Part shown: positions 1 to 10,832 of the stretch, piece after piece | Position numbering within the stretch: position 1 is the stretch's first letter | How the letters are laid out: each line of letters starts with the position of its first letter | NCBI GenBank assembly: GCA_037355855.1 | Contig: CM074766.1 | Location: 2,604,001-2,668,000, forward strand | From: Pseudo-nitzschia pungens | Lineage: Eukaryota; Bacillariophyta; Bacillariophyceae; Bacillariales; Bacillariaceae | Length of the DNA stretch: 64,000 bases | Direction: 5' to 3' | Translations under genes and position numbers: made by a program | The notes under the pieces: generated by a model | The model's database searches: none | Told to the model about the DNA's origin: nothing | Seen by the model: the letters and a program-made list of their open reading frames with translations, nothing else

Positions 1-1710
1 GGCGGCGTTCGAAGGCCGGGCATCCTTCGGCCCCACGCCGGTCAAAATCCCCGCCGCGATCGAAGCGAGTCTTCCGAGAGCTCCTCGTCGTCCGAGGTTC
101 TCGGGCGGCGACCACGCGTGCGTGAGAACCGCCGGGAGAAGGAGCGCCGCCCGCAGCGCGAGGCGGCGGAGGGACAAAGAGGAACGGATGCTTCCCATTG
201 GTTTCGATTTCCTTCGCGGCGCTCGTTTTCGCGCCGGTTTCGTGATGGAGACGATGGCGGTGACGATTCGAGGAATGGTTGGTTCCCCCGAATGCGCCTT
301 GATCGGTCGGTTGCGCGGGTGCGGTGGTGGTGGAGATTCGTTCTCGGTCGGTTCGAAACCGTGACAATGACAATGACAGCAGGAGAGACGACGCGAATCG
401 AATCGTCGTTCGATTGTTGCTGTTGTTTCTGTTGTTTCTGTTGGTTTTGGAGTTTTGGGAGTTTGTGTGGTTCGTCCGCATTGGCAAGTTGCCGGTCCGC
501 AATCGGAGCAATGTTCTGTCATTCTTAGAAGTATTATTGTGGCTGTTGTTCTTTCGTGCAAGTCGTGTGTCTTGGTTGGGAACTGATGGGAAGCGCAAGC
601 AATCAACTAGTAGCATCTGTTCGAAACAACTGCTGTTCCGAACCATGCGGCTCTGGCATCGAGAGGATTCCATCTTCCAAACGAAACATCGAATCGAACA
701 ATCGGCGGCATCATTCAGTCGTACAGTACAGTACAGTACAGTAAATTACAGTACGTTCGTTTGTTCGTTTGGAGTATCGTAAGTTACGCTAAATTACCAT
801 GCGATCGTACTTCGCAATGCGCAAATCGACTTGTGATTGATGATGATGATGATGATGATGATGATGCCGCTTCCGATCATTGGGCCTGCTTCCCATGATC
901 TTCCCACGAGACGGAACAAATGGTTTATCGATTCATTCCTTCTGCGTTCTGCCTTCGCTCTCTTCTCCTTCTTCGGAGTTTCGGTTCGGTTCGTTTCGTT
1001 TTGTTCGGCGTATGGTGGGGTAACTTAACCGTATGATGCGGCATGGTGCGGGATTCCCCCATGCACGCACACGAATGAAAAAGAAACATTCGAGCCATCA
1101 CAGTTAATTACCGTACGCATGTACGAGTAAGATATTACTGTACGTGCCCCGTAATTACGGTAATTAACTTACCACCAGGTGCCATCCAGTCCCTGTTCCT
1201 GTTGCGGTTCGTTCGTGCACGACATGCCGATGAGAGCTCGTTGAACCGCGATTGCACGCACGAAAAGCACGTTCCGCGCAAAACCTCAAACGCGGTCGAG
1301 TCGAGTCGTCGAGTTCATTCAAGTCGAGTGAGTCAAATTTATGGGAGTCGAATCGAATGAATCAATCCATCCGTCCAAAGCCGAGAAAGTCCTACGAGTC
1401 GGACGGAAATAGCCCGGACGTTTCGCGACAGACGGACGACGTTCACCCTTCATCTCTCGGTCGATCGAAAACTTGTTAGCAATCCCAAAATTTTTGCCCT
1501 CTCTCTCTCTCTCTCTCGCCTCGTTCGTTTGCGGTGTCGGGATTTCTGCGCGATCGATGACAACGGTTGGCGACAGAGCTTCCGAAAGGCCTTCGCGGGG
1601 TTCCGCGTCCATCCACAACGCCACATCCCGCCATCGAGGAAGCCCGAAAGCCCTCGCAATCGCGTCAAAGACAGAACTCGGCCTCGTCCGCATCCATCGT
1701 TCCGTCCACC
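1..1710. other. Intergenic region upstream of LAS1, possible end of a preceding gene
   Basis: No gene can be assigned with confidence. The first 360-530 bases are GC-rich and stay open in two forward frames from the window edge (to stops near 363 and 528), so the tail of a gene starting outside the window is possible, but neither translation shows a recognisable domain and both are arginine-rich low complexity. From about 720 the sequence becomes AT-richer, with a GTACA repeat near 721-745, an ATG/TGA trinucleotide run at 837-866, and inverted GTAATTACGG-type words at 1100-1175 that look like promoter DNA for LAS1. A CT run lies at 1499-1517. The open frame of LAS1 reaches back to about 1567, but only from a TTG codon. 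Confidence 0.4.
837..866. repeat. (ATG)n trinucleotide microsatellite
   Basis: About ten copies of the triplet ATG/TGA in a row. It gives a run of methionines in one frame, which is not a protein signal. Confidence 0.9.
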
Positions 1711-4266
1711 ATGAGCCGCAACTACTACGGCCCGGCGTCGGAACCGAATCGTCCCAAACCGAGGAATCGCGCGACGACCCCGCTTCCGCCCTACGACTAT
1801 GGCGATCCCGACGACCGCCCCGCGATCGCGATGCGCCGTGCGGGGCATTTCAATCGACACAACAAACGCCTGCGCAAGCACGCGAGGGTCGTTCCGTGGA
1901 GGGACGAGTGGGAACTCCGATCGGTGGGAAAGGCCCTGCTCTCGGTCCTCGACGAGACCGGCGGTGGCTATAGCTATGGCAATAGCGATGGCGACGAGGT
2001 TTGTCCCCTTCCGCTTCCTCCGACGGAACTCTCCCCCGAAGAGGCCTTTGCGACGATCGCGATCTGGAAATCGAGGCTAGCCTCTTCGGACGGACTCCCG
2101 CACGCGATCGAATCGACGGCCGCCCTGGCCGCGGTGTACCGGAGGGATTCGCAGCGGCGGATGCACCGGCGGTCGAGATCGAGATCGCCATTGCCATTGC
2201 CATCGCCATTGCCATCGATATCAATGTCGATGCCAATGCCAACGTCCATGCCCGGCGTGACGGAACTCCGACTCGCGTACTCCGCGGCGATCGTTCGGTG
2301 CATCAACGGCTTTGCCGATTCCCTGCAGCAGCAGCGGGCCATGGCGGCGAGCGTCTCGAACCTCTGCGGGCAGCTGGGCATCCCGTCGTGGCTCGTCGAC
2401 ACCCGGCACGAGAGCTCCCACAACGCCCTCCCGAACCTCGAGGTGCTCCGGTTGTCGGCCTCGACCCTGCTGGAATTCCTGGGGGAGCGGTTCTGGAGTC
2501 CCCGGTGCGCCGACTGGAACACGGGCGAAACCGGGGGGGAACGCGGGGAACCACAACCACCAGCACCACTATCCCCGGGGACGGAAGCCGCCAATGGAGC
2601 GGAGGCGCAGGGACCCGTCGCGGATCCGTCTCCCATCGATTGCCTGGTCCGATACAAGGCGTGCGCTTCGACCTGGGCCACAACGAGGGCCGCCACGACC
2701 ATCGAGAACAACGAAAGAACGACAAAGGGCGGCGGTGCCACGGGAAAGCGAAAGAAAAAGACTCCACCGAAAACGACAATCCTTCCGTACGATCCGTTGT
2801 TCGGAGAGGTCGGGACTTTCAGCAGCAGCGACGAGGACAACGACAACGACAACGACGACGACACCACAGAGGACGATGTCGACCTCGGCAAACCGGCGGT
2901 GAATTCGTTCTGGGGGTCGTCGGTTGGAACCAACATCAATCGTTACTTCCTCTTGGAACCCCCCAAGAAAAAGAAAAAGAAGGGCAGGGAAAAAAAGAAG
3001 AAAAAAAACAAAACAAATGCGATCCAAAACAATCCCAAAAAGCGAAGGGGAGAACAATCGCCCACCGATTGCGCGAGGCTCTTCGTTCGGTCCGTTTCCT
3101 CCCTCCGGGAGGGATACGCCGTCGCGATCCGCTACCTGGTCTGGGGGGGCGTCGGCGGGGCTCCGGACGGAAGGGGCGTCCTGATTCCCGGCTCGGAACT
3201 CGCCTTCGAAGCGTCGCCGAAGGGCGTTTCCAGGTGCTGGCAGCGGTACTCCCCGCTCGTTCACGTCGTGTGCCGGACGTGGCCGGGGTTTGCGGCCCAC
3301 ATGACCACGCACCTCGTGGATTGCGTCCTGTCCATCGAGGAGGACAGCGGTGGTGCTACGGTCCGCGACAACGAGAACGGCAATGAAACCGAAACTGGTG
3401 CTGGTGCTGACAATGGCAATGACAATGGCAATGACAATCGGCAACCCGCCGAACGGCAAGGGCTGGACCCAGGGTCTGTCCGCAAACTCTATTTTCTCTA
3501 CGCGTGGATACGTCTCATGCTGTCCCAACGATTCATGGCGGCACTGGATCCAAATTTTTCGGTAACCACCACCAATGCAAAGAATGCCAACCCGCTAGAT
3601 CTGCCATTGGCAAAGCTGGAGCACCTGGAAAGCCTGGGATATCCTCTGTACGGTCTCCTGGATCGTCTCCGTCGTCGTTCGGACAATGTCGATTCGAACG
3701 ATGTCGTCGACGACGACGACGACTCGGAATCCACGGGAACCAGCCGGGAAATCATTCGGAATCTGGAAACCATTCTCGGCCCCGAACGAGCTCGTGGCTT
3801 TGGCTTTGGATATCCGGGACACGAAACAGCCGCGACGCGGGACGCGAGCGGTGCGATCGAACCAAGAAGCCCGGTGAGCCATCCACCGGAGAGCCGGGAT
3901 GCCAGCACCGCGACCGGGAGTGCCGATGTCGAGGAGCATCCGGCGGGTCAAATGTCCCTGGATGAAATGGAAGCAATGTTGCTCTCGGAAGACAACGGTG
4001 ATTCGGGAGAAGGAGGAGTGGAAACGGAAACGGAAGCTGCATCTCCACCTGCACCTGCATCTGCACCTGCCGCCGCTCATCACGGGGACAGGGTCGAGAA
4101 GGGAACCGGCATGCCGAACGAATCTTCCGCAAGGGCTTCCACTAGTGTGCAACCAGCGGAAGAACACGAGCTACGGACCCTTTCGAAGCAGCGACGGCCC
4201 GCCTGGATACGATGCGAGCGCTGGGACGCGTGCGCGATCGGAACGCTGCCGGGATATCCTTCTTGA
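1711..4266 (+). CDS. LAS1: LAS1-like pre-rRNA endoribonuclease (HEPN nuclease)
   Basis: Predicted nuclear/nucleolar endoribonuclease that, with the Grc3/NOL9 kinase, cuts ITS2 of pre-rRNA during 60S ribosome assembly. The conserved N-terminal part runs from about residue 60 (PWRDEWELRSVGKALL), through the short motif AFATIAIWKSR, to a stretch matching the family: RLAYSAAIVRCINGFAD, then PSWLVDTRHESSH and LPNLEVLRLSASTLLEFL. The catalytic HEPN motif RHxxxH is present as RHESSH with the arginine at residue 232. The rest is low complexity (an acidic D/E/N run near 2836-2880, then a lysine block that could be a nuclear signal) with patches of conserved-looking helix, making 851 aa, longer than the yeast protein of roughly 500 aa. 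I chose the ATG in CACCATGAGC; the frame is open upstream but only from a TTG. No intron is needed. The tail after the HEPN region is the least certain part. Confidence 0.9.
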   Translation: MSRNYYGPASEPNRPKPRNRATTPLPPYDYGDPDDRPAIAMRRAGHFNRHNKRLRKHARVVPWRDEWELRSVGKALLSVLDETGGGYSYGNSDGDEVCPLPLPPTELSPEEAFATIAIWKSRLASSDGLPHAIESTAALAAVYRRDSQRRMHRRSRSRSPLPLPSPLPSISMSMPMPTSMPGVTELRLAYSAAIVRCINGFADSLQQQRAMAASVSNLCGQLGIPSWLVDTRHESSHNALPNLEVLRLSASTLLEFLGERFWSPRCADWNTGETGGERGEPQPPAPLSPGTEAANGAEAQGPVADPSPIDCLVRYKACASTWATTRAATTIENNERTTKGGGATGKRKKKTPPKTTILPYDPLFGEVGTFSSSDEDNDNDNDDDTTEDDVDLGKPAVNSFWGSSVGTNINRYFLLEPPKKKKKKGREKKKKKNKTNAIQNNPKKRRGEQSPTDCARLFVRSVSSLREGYAVAIRYLVWGGVGGAPDGRGVLIPGSELAFEASPKGVSRCWQRYSPLVHVVCRTWPGFAAHMTTHLVDCVLSIEEDSGGATVRDNENGNETETGAGADNGNDNGNDNRQPAERQGLDPGSVRKLYFLYAWIRLMLSQRFMAALDPNFSVTTTNAKNANPLDLPLAKLEHLESLGYPLYGLLDRLRRRSDNVDSNDVVDDDDDSESTGTSREIIRNLETILGPERARGFGFGYPGHETAATRDASGAIEPRSPVSHPPESRDASTATGSADVEEHPAGQMSLDEMEAMLLSEDNGDSGEGGVETETEAASPPAPASAPAAAHHGDRVEKGTGMPNESSARASTSVQPAEEHELRTLSKQRRPAWIRCERWDACAIGTLPGYPS

Positions 4267-5102
4267 GTTGCGATGCGCGCGATGCTTCGATCTTCCGGGG
4301 CGAATGCTGGACGCAAACACACCGGGCACAAAAAAAGTAGCCGATCAGCATTGAAACGATTGGGTTTTTGAAAACTGGCTTCGTGGATTCCAAAATGATG
4401 TTTTGGAGGCCTTGGATCTAGTTTGCCAAAGGCGCAATGCCCATGCTTTTTACGTTTCTGCTGCCGACAGCAGCGTGGTTGGTCCATCGTTGTGCCTCCG
4501 TGTTGCCTTGTTTTGCCGTGAACTCTCCAGTTTTCTTCTCCAGACTTTGCGGTTCAAAAGTACACATAGTTGACCAATTGACGATTGAGTTTCTCCCTGA
4601 TTTTGTAATGCTGAATCCATGAATTTTTCAGCGCCATCTAATGAAAGAAACAATAGTAATGAACCCTCTCCTCCCTTACACTATTTTTACCAGAAGTTTA
4701 GGGTTGCACGGAAACTAATTCAGTACTACGAGGAAACTTTTTCATCTCTCGTCTCATATTTTTTTTGACGCGCGGAAGGCGAAGCAGTACGTACTCGTAC
4801 GGATTCGTAGTAAAAGTACTTGTACGTAATACGTCATCATCAACTACCACAAGTGCATAACAACCAGAAAATCTGAAACATCAATCGATTTTCATCCGGA
4901 CGCCGAAGACAGGACGTGCGTTCCTCTATTACTCCGTAGATACTGCTGACAGTACGAGTAACCTTACCGGTAACACAACATGACAACATTCTGCGGAAAG
5001 TACGAGTACAACAGTTGTATCTTGGTCCACTTACAGCAGGGCAGCAGTCACTTCCGCATATCGCTTGTGAAGAACCCGAACGCAACGATTTGAAAAGATA
5101 CA
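4267..5102. promoter_or_regulatory. Intergenic region, promoter of the plastid-type gene
   Basis: No coding region is seen. The stretch 4785-4840 is dense in TACGTAC and CGTAATACG words, and 4950-4975 holds GAGTAACCTTACCGGTAAC, a variant of the GTAAGGTTAC word that recurs between genes of this window. These sit within 320 bases of the next start codon. The role as promoter is inferred from position only. Confidence 0.45.
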
Positions 5103-5912
5103 ATGAAGATCCATTTTCTATCGCTTTCCTTGCTCTCTGCGGCTAGCGCCTTTTCCACCAACGACAGAATTTCGTCGTCGGTGGGTAAATCGACCCTTGA
5201 GTCGAACGTTGTCTTGTTCGCCGAGAATTCTGGTTCGGAATCAGCGACGGAAAAGAAGAAACCGCTCAGCCCAAAGGAAATTCTTGCTCAGCAGCGAGCA
5301 AAGCAGGGGTTGCCCGACCCGGACAAGCACCCCAAGATTTTCAGCGATGAATTGTTGGACGACATGAAAGAAATGTTGCTCATCTTGGAGAAGCGATTCC
5401 AAGAAGGCCCGGGATCGATAGATGCGGGGGAAGTGGAGAGATTTGCCGGCATGTCGAAAAATGTGCTGACCGAAATGAAACAAAAAGAGTACGAACGTCT
5501 GGAGGACGCAAAATCGCCCGCTGCCGCATCAGCGCCTGCTGCCAGCACCACGACAACAGTGGTGGAGAGCGAAACCCCCACCGCCGTTGCAAGTACCAGC
5601 GTGGACTCGTTCGAGGCGGTACCAGGAACCGATGATCCCGAAAACAACGAAGATGGACCTGCCTACAGCCCGGATGGAGGCCAGGGGAGTTTGGCAAAGG
5701 GAACTAGAAATACGTATGTAATCCCCGGCATGGACGAAATGTCGCCCGATGAATACCAGAAGGCTCTGCAGCAATCGATCATTGATCGTCAATCCCAGCG
5801 CAGGACGAGTGGGCGCACCGGAAACCGAAACACATGGGATTATTTGAACAGTTTGAGTGGAGAACGTGGTCAACTAAAGGACGAGGACGAGGATGACAAA
5901 TTAGAAAATTAA
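5103..5912 (+). CDS. Plastid-targeted protein of unknown function
   Basis: Family not recognised; 269 aa. The start MKIHFLSLSLLSAASAFS is a hydrophobic signal peptide followed by the ASAFS motif, which in diatoms marks cleavage before a transit peptide and directs import into the complex plastid. The mature part begins with a basic segment (KKKPLSPKEILAQQRAKQG), then a predicted helical region (about residues 75-140, rich in E, K, M and L), a Thr/Ala/Ser-rich linker, and a conserved-looking end around DEMSPDEYQKALQQSI followed by a polar acidic tail. No catalytic motif or membrane segment is seen. The gene has no intron, its own upstream promoter-like DNA, and no functional partner among its neighbours. 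Plastid location is well supported; function is unknown. Confidence 0.8.
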   Translation: MKIHFLSLSLLSAASAFSTNDRISSSVGKSTLESNVVLFAENSGSESATEKKKPLSPKEILAQQRAKQGLPDPDKHPKIFSDELLDDMKEMLLILEKRFQEGPGSIDAGEVERFAGMSKNVLTEMKQKEYERLEDAKSPAAASAPAASTTTTVVESETPTAVASTSVDSFEAVPGTDDPENNEDGPAYSPDGGQGSLAKGTRNTYVIPGMDEMSPDEYQKALQQSIIDRQSQRRTSGRTGNRNTWDYLNSLSGERGQLKDEDEDDKLEN

Positions 5913-7371
5913 GAAGAAATCTAATTCGTTTCTTGTGGTGTGATCAATCTTATTGAATGAACATACGGAAACGACTGTATTGCTTCCGCACCTTGTTTTC
6001 TGGATATGAAGGAAAACAAAGTAGTTGCGACTTCGAACCTTCTTTGATCATGCGCTACTACTGTTCAAAAAAATTCGCTAGACTACCCGATACAGGGGGT
6101 ATTTTTCTCCATCTGGAGGAACAGGGCAGTGTGTAGAAATGGCATCGGCATTGATAATTTTCATCGCATTGCAATGTCATTAAATATTGGTTCAAGTTTA
6201 CTGTTTGCTATTTCCTACTCTTGTTGATAAGAAGTTTGTATGGATACTAGTATTGCTGTTTGGGGCTCCCAAACCTACTAAGAAACAGCATCCACCACTG
6301 ATCAGCGAAGTTCTGAAAACGTTGCATCCGTTTTCGCAGCGAACAAGGAGCACTACTACTTACTCTCGTCTCGACATCACTGCCGGTAACTTCTACTAGA
6401 AACTCTTCTTTGGACCAATCTGTGAAGTTCCACACGTACCATTCAATGCTTTGGAAATTTGGGTGAAAGGCATTTCTTCTTCTTGTTGAAAGTCGCATGA
6501 TGATCCTGTGGGCGCAGATGATGAAATGGCCCAAATGGCACACATGGAAGCACTGAAAAATAAGGATTCACAATCAGCAACTTCAAGGGATTTGCCAAAA
6601 TATTGCAGACACCTCATTCTTCTTCTGGCAGGTGGTGACGACAGTGGCGTTGTGTGAAATGCTGCTCTCCAGTCACAAGTGGTGATTTGTTTGCCATTTT
6701 CCCTGCTGCATGCTGATACCTAGTACAGATGCAAACTGTTTGCCACAGTAGGTAGGGCACACTACCATGAAGAATTGTCGTTGCAACTTGTTGTTTTAAA
6801 ACACATTGATTCTTGTTTCTTCAAAAGTAAGGATCACTGCAGCAAAGCTCAAAAAACTTTTCACTGGTGAAAAGTGATTGTGACACGAATTAGAATCAAA
6901 ATCTGAGGCTCAATTACGAACTTCTTCGAAAATTCCAAGCATGGGACATGAAATTACGGAATTGTACGTACGAGTAAGTTAAGTGCCCTACGAAGTTCTA
7001 CGAGGTACAATTCAATTTTCTTACGTGCCGTACGGTAGTGAATACGGTAGGTATGATAATGATTTAAGGCGTACTGAGTCCCGAGTCGAGACAAACCGCC
7101 GCCGACCTCCGAAGAAATCGATCGATTATCGATCGAGAAACAGTTTTTGGTCCCGCACTTAGTACAGTAAATATGCTGAACCATAGGGTTGCTGGTAGCA
7201 ACTACCGTAGACCATTTACCGAAACAAGAACACGGACCACATGTTCCCACGTGAGAAGTCAATGAATCACCTATCGCCACACAAACTTACGTCAAATTGC
7301 ATTTACCAAACTAAAGCAGGACCTACAAAAGAAGTAGGATCAAAACACACGAAAATATAAAGTAATTGACA
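5913..7371. other. Intergenic region with possible decayed ORF and a promoter
   Basis: About 1.46 kb without a supportable gene. Between 6190 and 6840 several forward frames are open for 30-70 codons and are broken by stops, as in a decayed coding sequence, but I cannot name a family. From 6950 to 7150 there are GTACGTACGAGTAAG and GTACGAAG-type words and a palindromic ATCGATCGATTATCGATCGA-like tract (7114-7135). These lie within 400 bases of the J-domain gene and are likely part of its promoter. Confidence 0.35.
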
Positions 7372-8669
7372 ATGGCACCGAACTTACGATCAGACGACTA
7401 CTACCAAATTCTCGGAGTTCCGAGATCGGCGTCGGATGCCGAAATCAAAAAGGCATACAAGAAACTCGCTGTGAAGGTAGGTTCTCGACAGCAATGATAT
7501 ATTTCCAGAATTGGCTACGTACAATCTGTACTTGCACCTACGCAGTCACGATCATGGCATTTCCGGACCGTGTCTCGGTTTGACGATGTCCGAAGCAATC
7601 GAGTTGAAAATGGAGTGCGGTGTTTGAACTCGGATTGAAAAAATATCAACTTATTGGTCCTTCCGTCTCTTATCGCTTTTAATGATTGAATGAACGAACA
7701 ACAAACAACAAACAACAACAACAACAACAGTGGCACCCCGACAAGAACCCCGGTGACGAGCAAGCGACAAAAAACTTCCAAAAAATCAGTGAAGCGTACG
7801 CCACGCTTTCGGACGATAAAAAGCGAAAAATATATGATGCGTACGGCAAAGAGGCAGCGGACCAATCGGAAAACATGCCCGACGGGCACCCCATGGGCGG
7901 TTTCGGAGGAGGAATGCCCGGAGGCTTCAGTTTCGGTGGACGTCCGGGAGGGGGCCACGGCATGAGTCCCGACGAAGCGCAATTCTTGTTCAGTCAATTC
8001 TTTGGTGGTTCCGATCCGTTCGGTGGGATGGGAGGTTTCGGAGGCATGGGCGGAGGACCGGGAATTCATTTGAACATGGGCGGACGTCCCGGAATGGGTG
8101 GTTTCGGCGGCATGGGAGGCATGCCCGGAATGGGTGGACCGAGTTTTGGTAGGTCGAGTCGACGCGAGCCAAAGCGATACGATACGATTCCGGCGGAGAC
8201 AATTGTGTCACTGAAAGGACTCGTCGGCAAACCGGAGAAAAATGGCGACCGCGGTAGGATTGTACAATTTGATCCAAGCACCGGCAGATATGTCGTTGAG
8301 CTCGAGGATACGGACGAAACCATCAAAGTGAAACCATCCAACCTGCTCCAGCATGTCCACGTTAAGATTCACGGCGTTGAGAGCAGAGCAGAGTTGAATG
8401 GCCAGAAAGCGACAATCTTGGCATGGGACGAAAGCAAAGAACGATACAATATTTACGTCATGAGTATTTCCAAATGCATCAGTTTGAAACCGTCGAACAT
8501 TGTTCTTGACAACGGAACTGTCGGCAGAATAACGGGACTTCAAGCTAAACCGGAACTCAACGGCAAATGGGGAACTATCAATGGCTTCAACTCAAGCACC
8601 GGCAGATATGATGTTCAATTATCAGCAGATAAAATCCTGCGGTTGAAACTGGACAACATTCGCTTATAA
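7372..8669 (+). CDS. J-domain (DnaJ/HSP40) co-chaperone with C-terminal repeats
   Basis: Two exons, 7372-7476 and 7731-8669, joined across a 254-base intron with GTAGGT donor and CAACAG acceptor; joining gives [18 protein letters not shown], restoring the full J domain with its HPD motif, so the splice is secure. Product 347 aa. Residues 5-70 are the J domain, which stimulates HSP70 ATPase activity. Residues 75-165 are a glycine/methionine/phenylalanine-rich linker. There is no Cys-rich zinc finger and no standard substrate-binding C-terminus. Instead residues about 197-347 hold three imperfect repeats of roughly 50 aa with the pattern '[21 protein letters not shown]....I.LKP.NI', which look like small beta-barrel (KOW/SH3-like) units. 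No targeting signal is seen, so cytosol or nucleus is likely. The domain mix is the unusual feature. Confidence 0.9.
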
Positions 8670-8822
8670 GTAAACCAACACGATACGATAAGCAGCATTT
8701 TTGTATTGTTAACGATGAGACTACCAAGGATTAGGAGTTTGCTCGAAAGTGACTTGTATTCAAGCGTGTGAGAGACAAATCAATCATATTATTGTCTATT
8801 GGAGTCGTGTTCGAAACAATAC

Positions 8823-9875
8823 TCACGGGATGGACGACAAAGATTTGACGTAGTAACCGATTTCAGAAGCTCCGCCACTCCAGAAAGGATTCCATCGATG
8901 ACCAACGTCACGATACCCTTCGCTCTTGTACAGATTCAGGGCCGCCAGATTGTCTTCGTCGACGTGCAAGTACATTCGATTGTAGCCCCAGGCATTCTTG
9001 GCGATGTTTTCGACGCATCTCACCAGCCCCCGTCCAATCTTTTGGCCGCGGAATTTTTCGTCGACGCAAAGATTGCTCAGATACGGCTGCAGGTCGTTTG
9101 CGCTCGCTCCATCGTCCGTATTCCCCAAACCGATCAAGGAACCAATTCGTCGTTCGACACGGTCCAACCAAGGTATGCTGAACGGGATTTTGGCATCGCA
9201 CGGTTGCAATCGAAGCTCGATCGATGCGATCACTTCGACCGATTTGCTGTTCGCGTCGTTGCCACCGGTTGTCGGTCGCCCCAATATCAGCACCAGTGAG
9301 TCGCGTTCCGCTTTTCGGATCCTTTCCTCCCGCGACAATCCCTTTAGATCCGGTGCCAAAATGTCCACCGGGGAGCCGTGCTCCCGGAATCGGTCCGCCA
9401 GCCGTTGTCTCGTCCCGGAAAAGACCTCGGCAAAGGCCACCATTCCGGAATAGCCATTCAAAAATTCTGCGGCAGGATTCAGGAGCATTCGTTCGAAACT
9501 GTTCATGTCGGACGACAACTGGATGGCCTCGGCACCGAATGCCGTGACAACGAATTTGCACAAATCCGGTAGCTCTTCCTCTTCCACCAGCCCTAATTCG
9601 TAAGGACCAGAGCCCTCACCATCACCATCTCCCGTCGGCGAAAAGTAACCACTATCGTCGATGCAACACCTGTAGTTTGCCGACTCCGAAAAGAAAGAAA
9701 CGGAGTCATCGAATTTCGCCAGTGGTATCAAGTAGCGGCAGGAGGCAGACGAAACCTTTCGATCTGACTGGGCAAGGATTCCGTTTTGTCGAAATTGATA
9801 CTGTTCCACGAACGCGAAGGAGCAAGGGATCAAGAACAACAGAGAGACCCGGTTCATCATGGTTGTGAAGCCCAT
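8823..9875 (-). CDS. GNAT-family N-acetyltransferase, probably plastid-targeted
   Basis: Predicted to move an acetyl group from acetyl-CoA to an amine of a protein or small molecule; substrate unknown. The GNAT fold lies in the C-terminal half: LSNLCVDEKFRGQKIGRGLV (from about residue 266) contains the acetyl-CoA pyrophosphate-binding signature RGQKIGRG at 276-283, followed by the helix and the LHVDEDNLAALNLYKSEGY segment typical of motif B. The protein is 350 aa; the first 22 residues (MGFTTMMNRVSLLFLIPCSF then AFVEQ) form a signal peptide with an SFAF variant of the diatom plastid motif, so plastid import is likely but less sure than for the two ASAFS proteins. The gene converges on the J-domain gene with only about 150 bases between their stops. 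No intron is needed. Confidence 0.85.
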   Translation of the reverse strand: MGFTTMMNRVSLLFLIPCSFAFVEQYQFRQNGILAQSDRKVSSASCRYLIPLAKFDDSVSFFSESANYRCCIDDSGYFSPTGDGDGEGSGPYELGLVEEEELPDLCKFVVTAFGAEAIQLSSDMNSFERMLLNPAAEFLNGYSGMVAFAEVFSGTRQRLADRFREHGSPVDILAPDLKGLSREERIRKAERDSLVLILGRPTTGGNDANSKSVEVIASIELRLQPCDAKIPFSIPWLDRVERRIGSLIGLGNTDDGASANDLQPYLSNLCVDEKFRGQKIGRGLVRCVENIAKNAWGYNRMYLHVDEDNLAALNLYKSEGYRDVGHRWNPFWSGGASEIGYYVKSLSSIP

Positions 9876-10832
9876 TTGGAGCGTTGTGACGAAATCGGAG
9901 GAAGGAATTTGCCATCACCTTGAAGAGTAAGGTGAAAGGCGGATCTAATTCTAATCGTCGTCGGATGCTGGGATCACAACCGATTTCTGAGCGAAAAACC
10001 AAAACGTTCGAGTACGTACTACGAGTAAGGTTACGTAAATTTACCGTAAGGTTACTCGACCCATAATTTATCCGTTACTGATTAAGGTTACTTCGTACAT
10101 CAAAAACTACTTCTACTGACTATATGTAGTAAATATAAGAGTAATATCTAGTGAAAGTATCTATGACCTCGCATCTTCCAACGTAGTTTCGTAGTGCCAC
10201 CACGTATTACAAATACGTACTTGTACCAGTTGTGATGGTTGTACGGTAAGTTAATCGTTCTACCAGTAGAAAAAATAATGTTTTTAAAAAATTAAAATTT
10301 GTAATAATTTTTCGAGAAAAAATCCTAGAACTGCCTGCTTTCATGTTTTCTCAACCCTGGGTTTCGACGAATCCTATCTCTTTGGACTCATTAGCACTTG
10401 TTTAGTTCGTGTTATTTCAGCTTCCCAACTGACCTGACAAGTTGCGCAGTACAGCATCTATCGGCACGGAAGAAAGACTCGTCATAGCTACAGTATTACT
10501 TCGTACTACGCACCGAGCTCTTTTCGGTCGTGACAAATTGTGCCTCAACCTTCTCACAACTATTTTCTTGCGGTATGAATGTCGACGTTCATCGCCGCTG
10601 GAAGTGGTCTGGTAACGATCTCCACTGCGGTGACATTCCTTTGAAAAAATGTAGCTTGACCATTACTCAACAAGTCGAACGACGCGTGATGGTTTCTCGA
10701 CATTACGCATTCCTCTGACACTGGTTTCAAAGAAACTGTAGTATATTTCATTATAGTTGTACGTTGACTTCAAAATTCATTATGGATTAATTTCGTTGTT
10801 TCCGACTTTTCGTCGTTTGTTTCATCTACCAT
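9876..10832. promoter_or_regulatory. Intergenic region with dense GTAAGGTTAC/TACGTAC words
   Basis: No coding region is seen. Positions 10012-10060 read as a chain of related words (GTACGTACT, ACGAGTAAGGTTACG, ACCGTAAGGTTACTCG), partly as inverted copies, and further TACGTAC words follow at 10205-10255. It lies upstream of the acetyltransferase gene and downstream of the reductase gene, so the near part is the probable acetyltransferase promoter. Confidence 0.45.

Noticed and set aside
1567..1710. TTG-led 48-codon extension of LAS1
   Set aside because: No conserved content, and the ATG at 1711 has a good CACC context.
1974..3528. Long alternative frames on both strands over LAS1
   Set aside because: They overlap the conserved LAS1 motifs in other frames and show only biased Ala/Arg/Gly composition, a by-product of high GC content.
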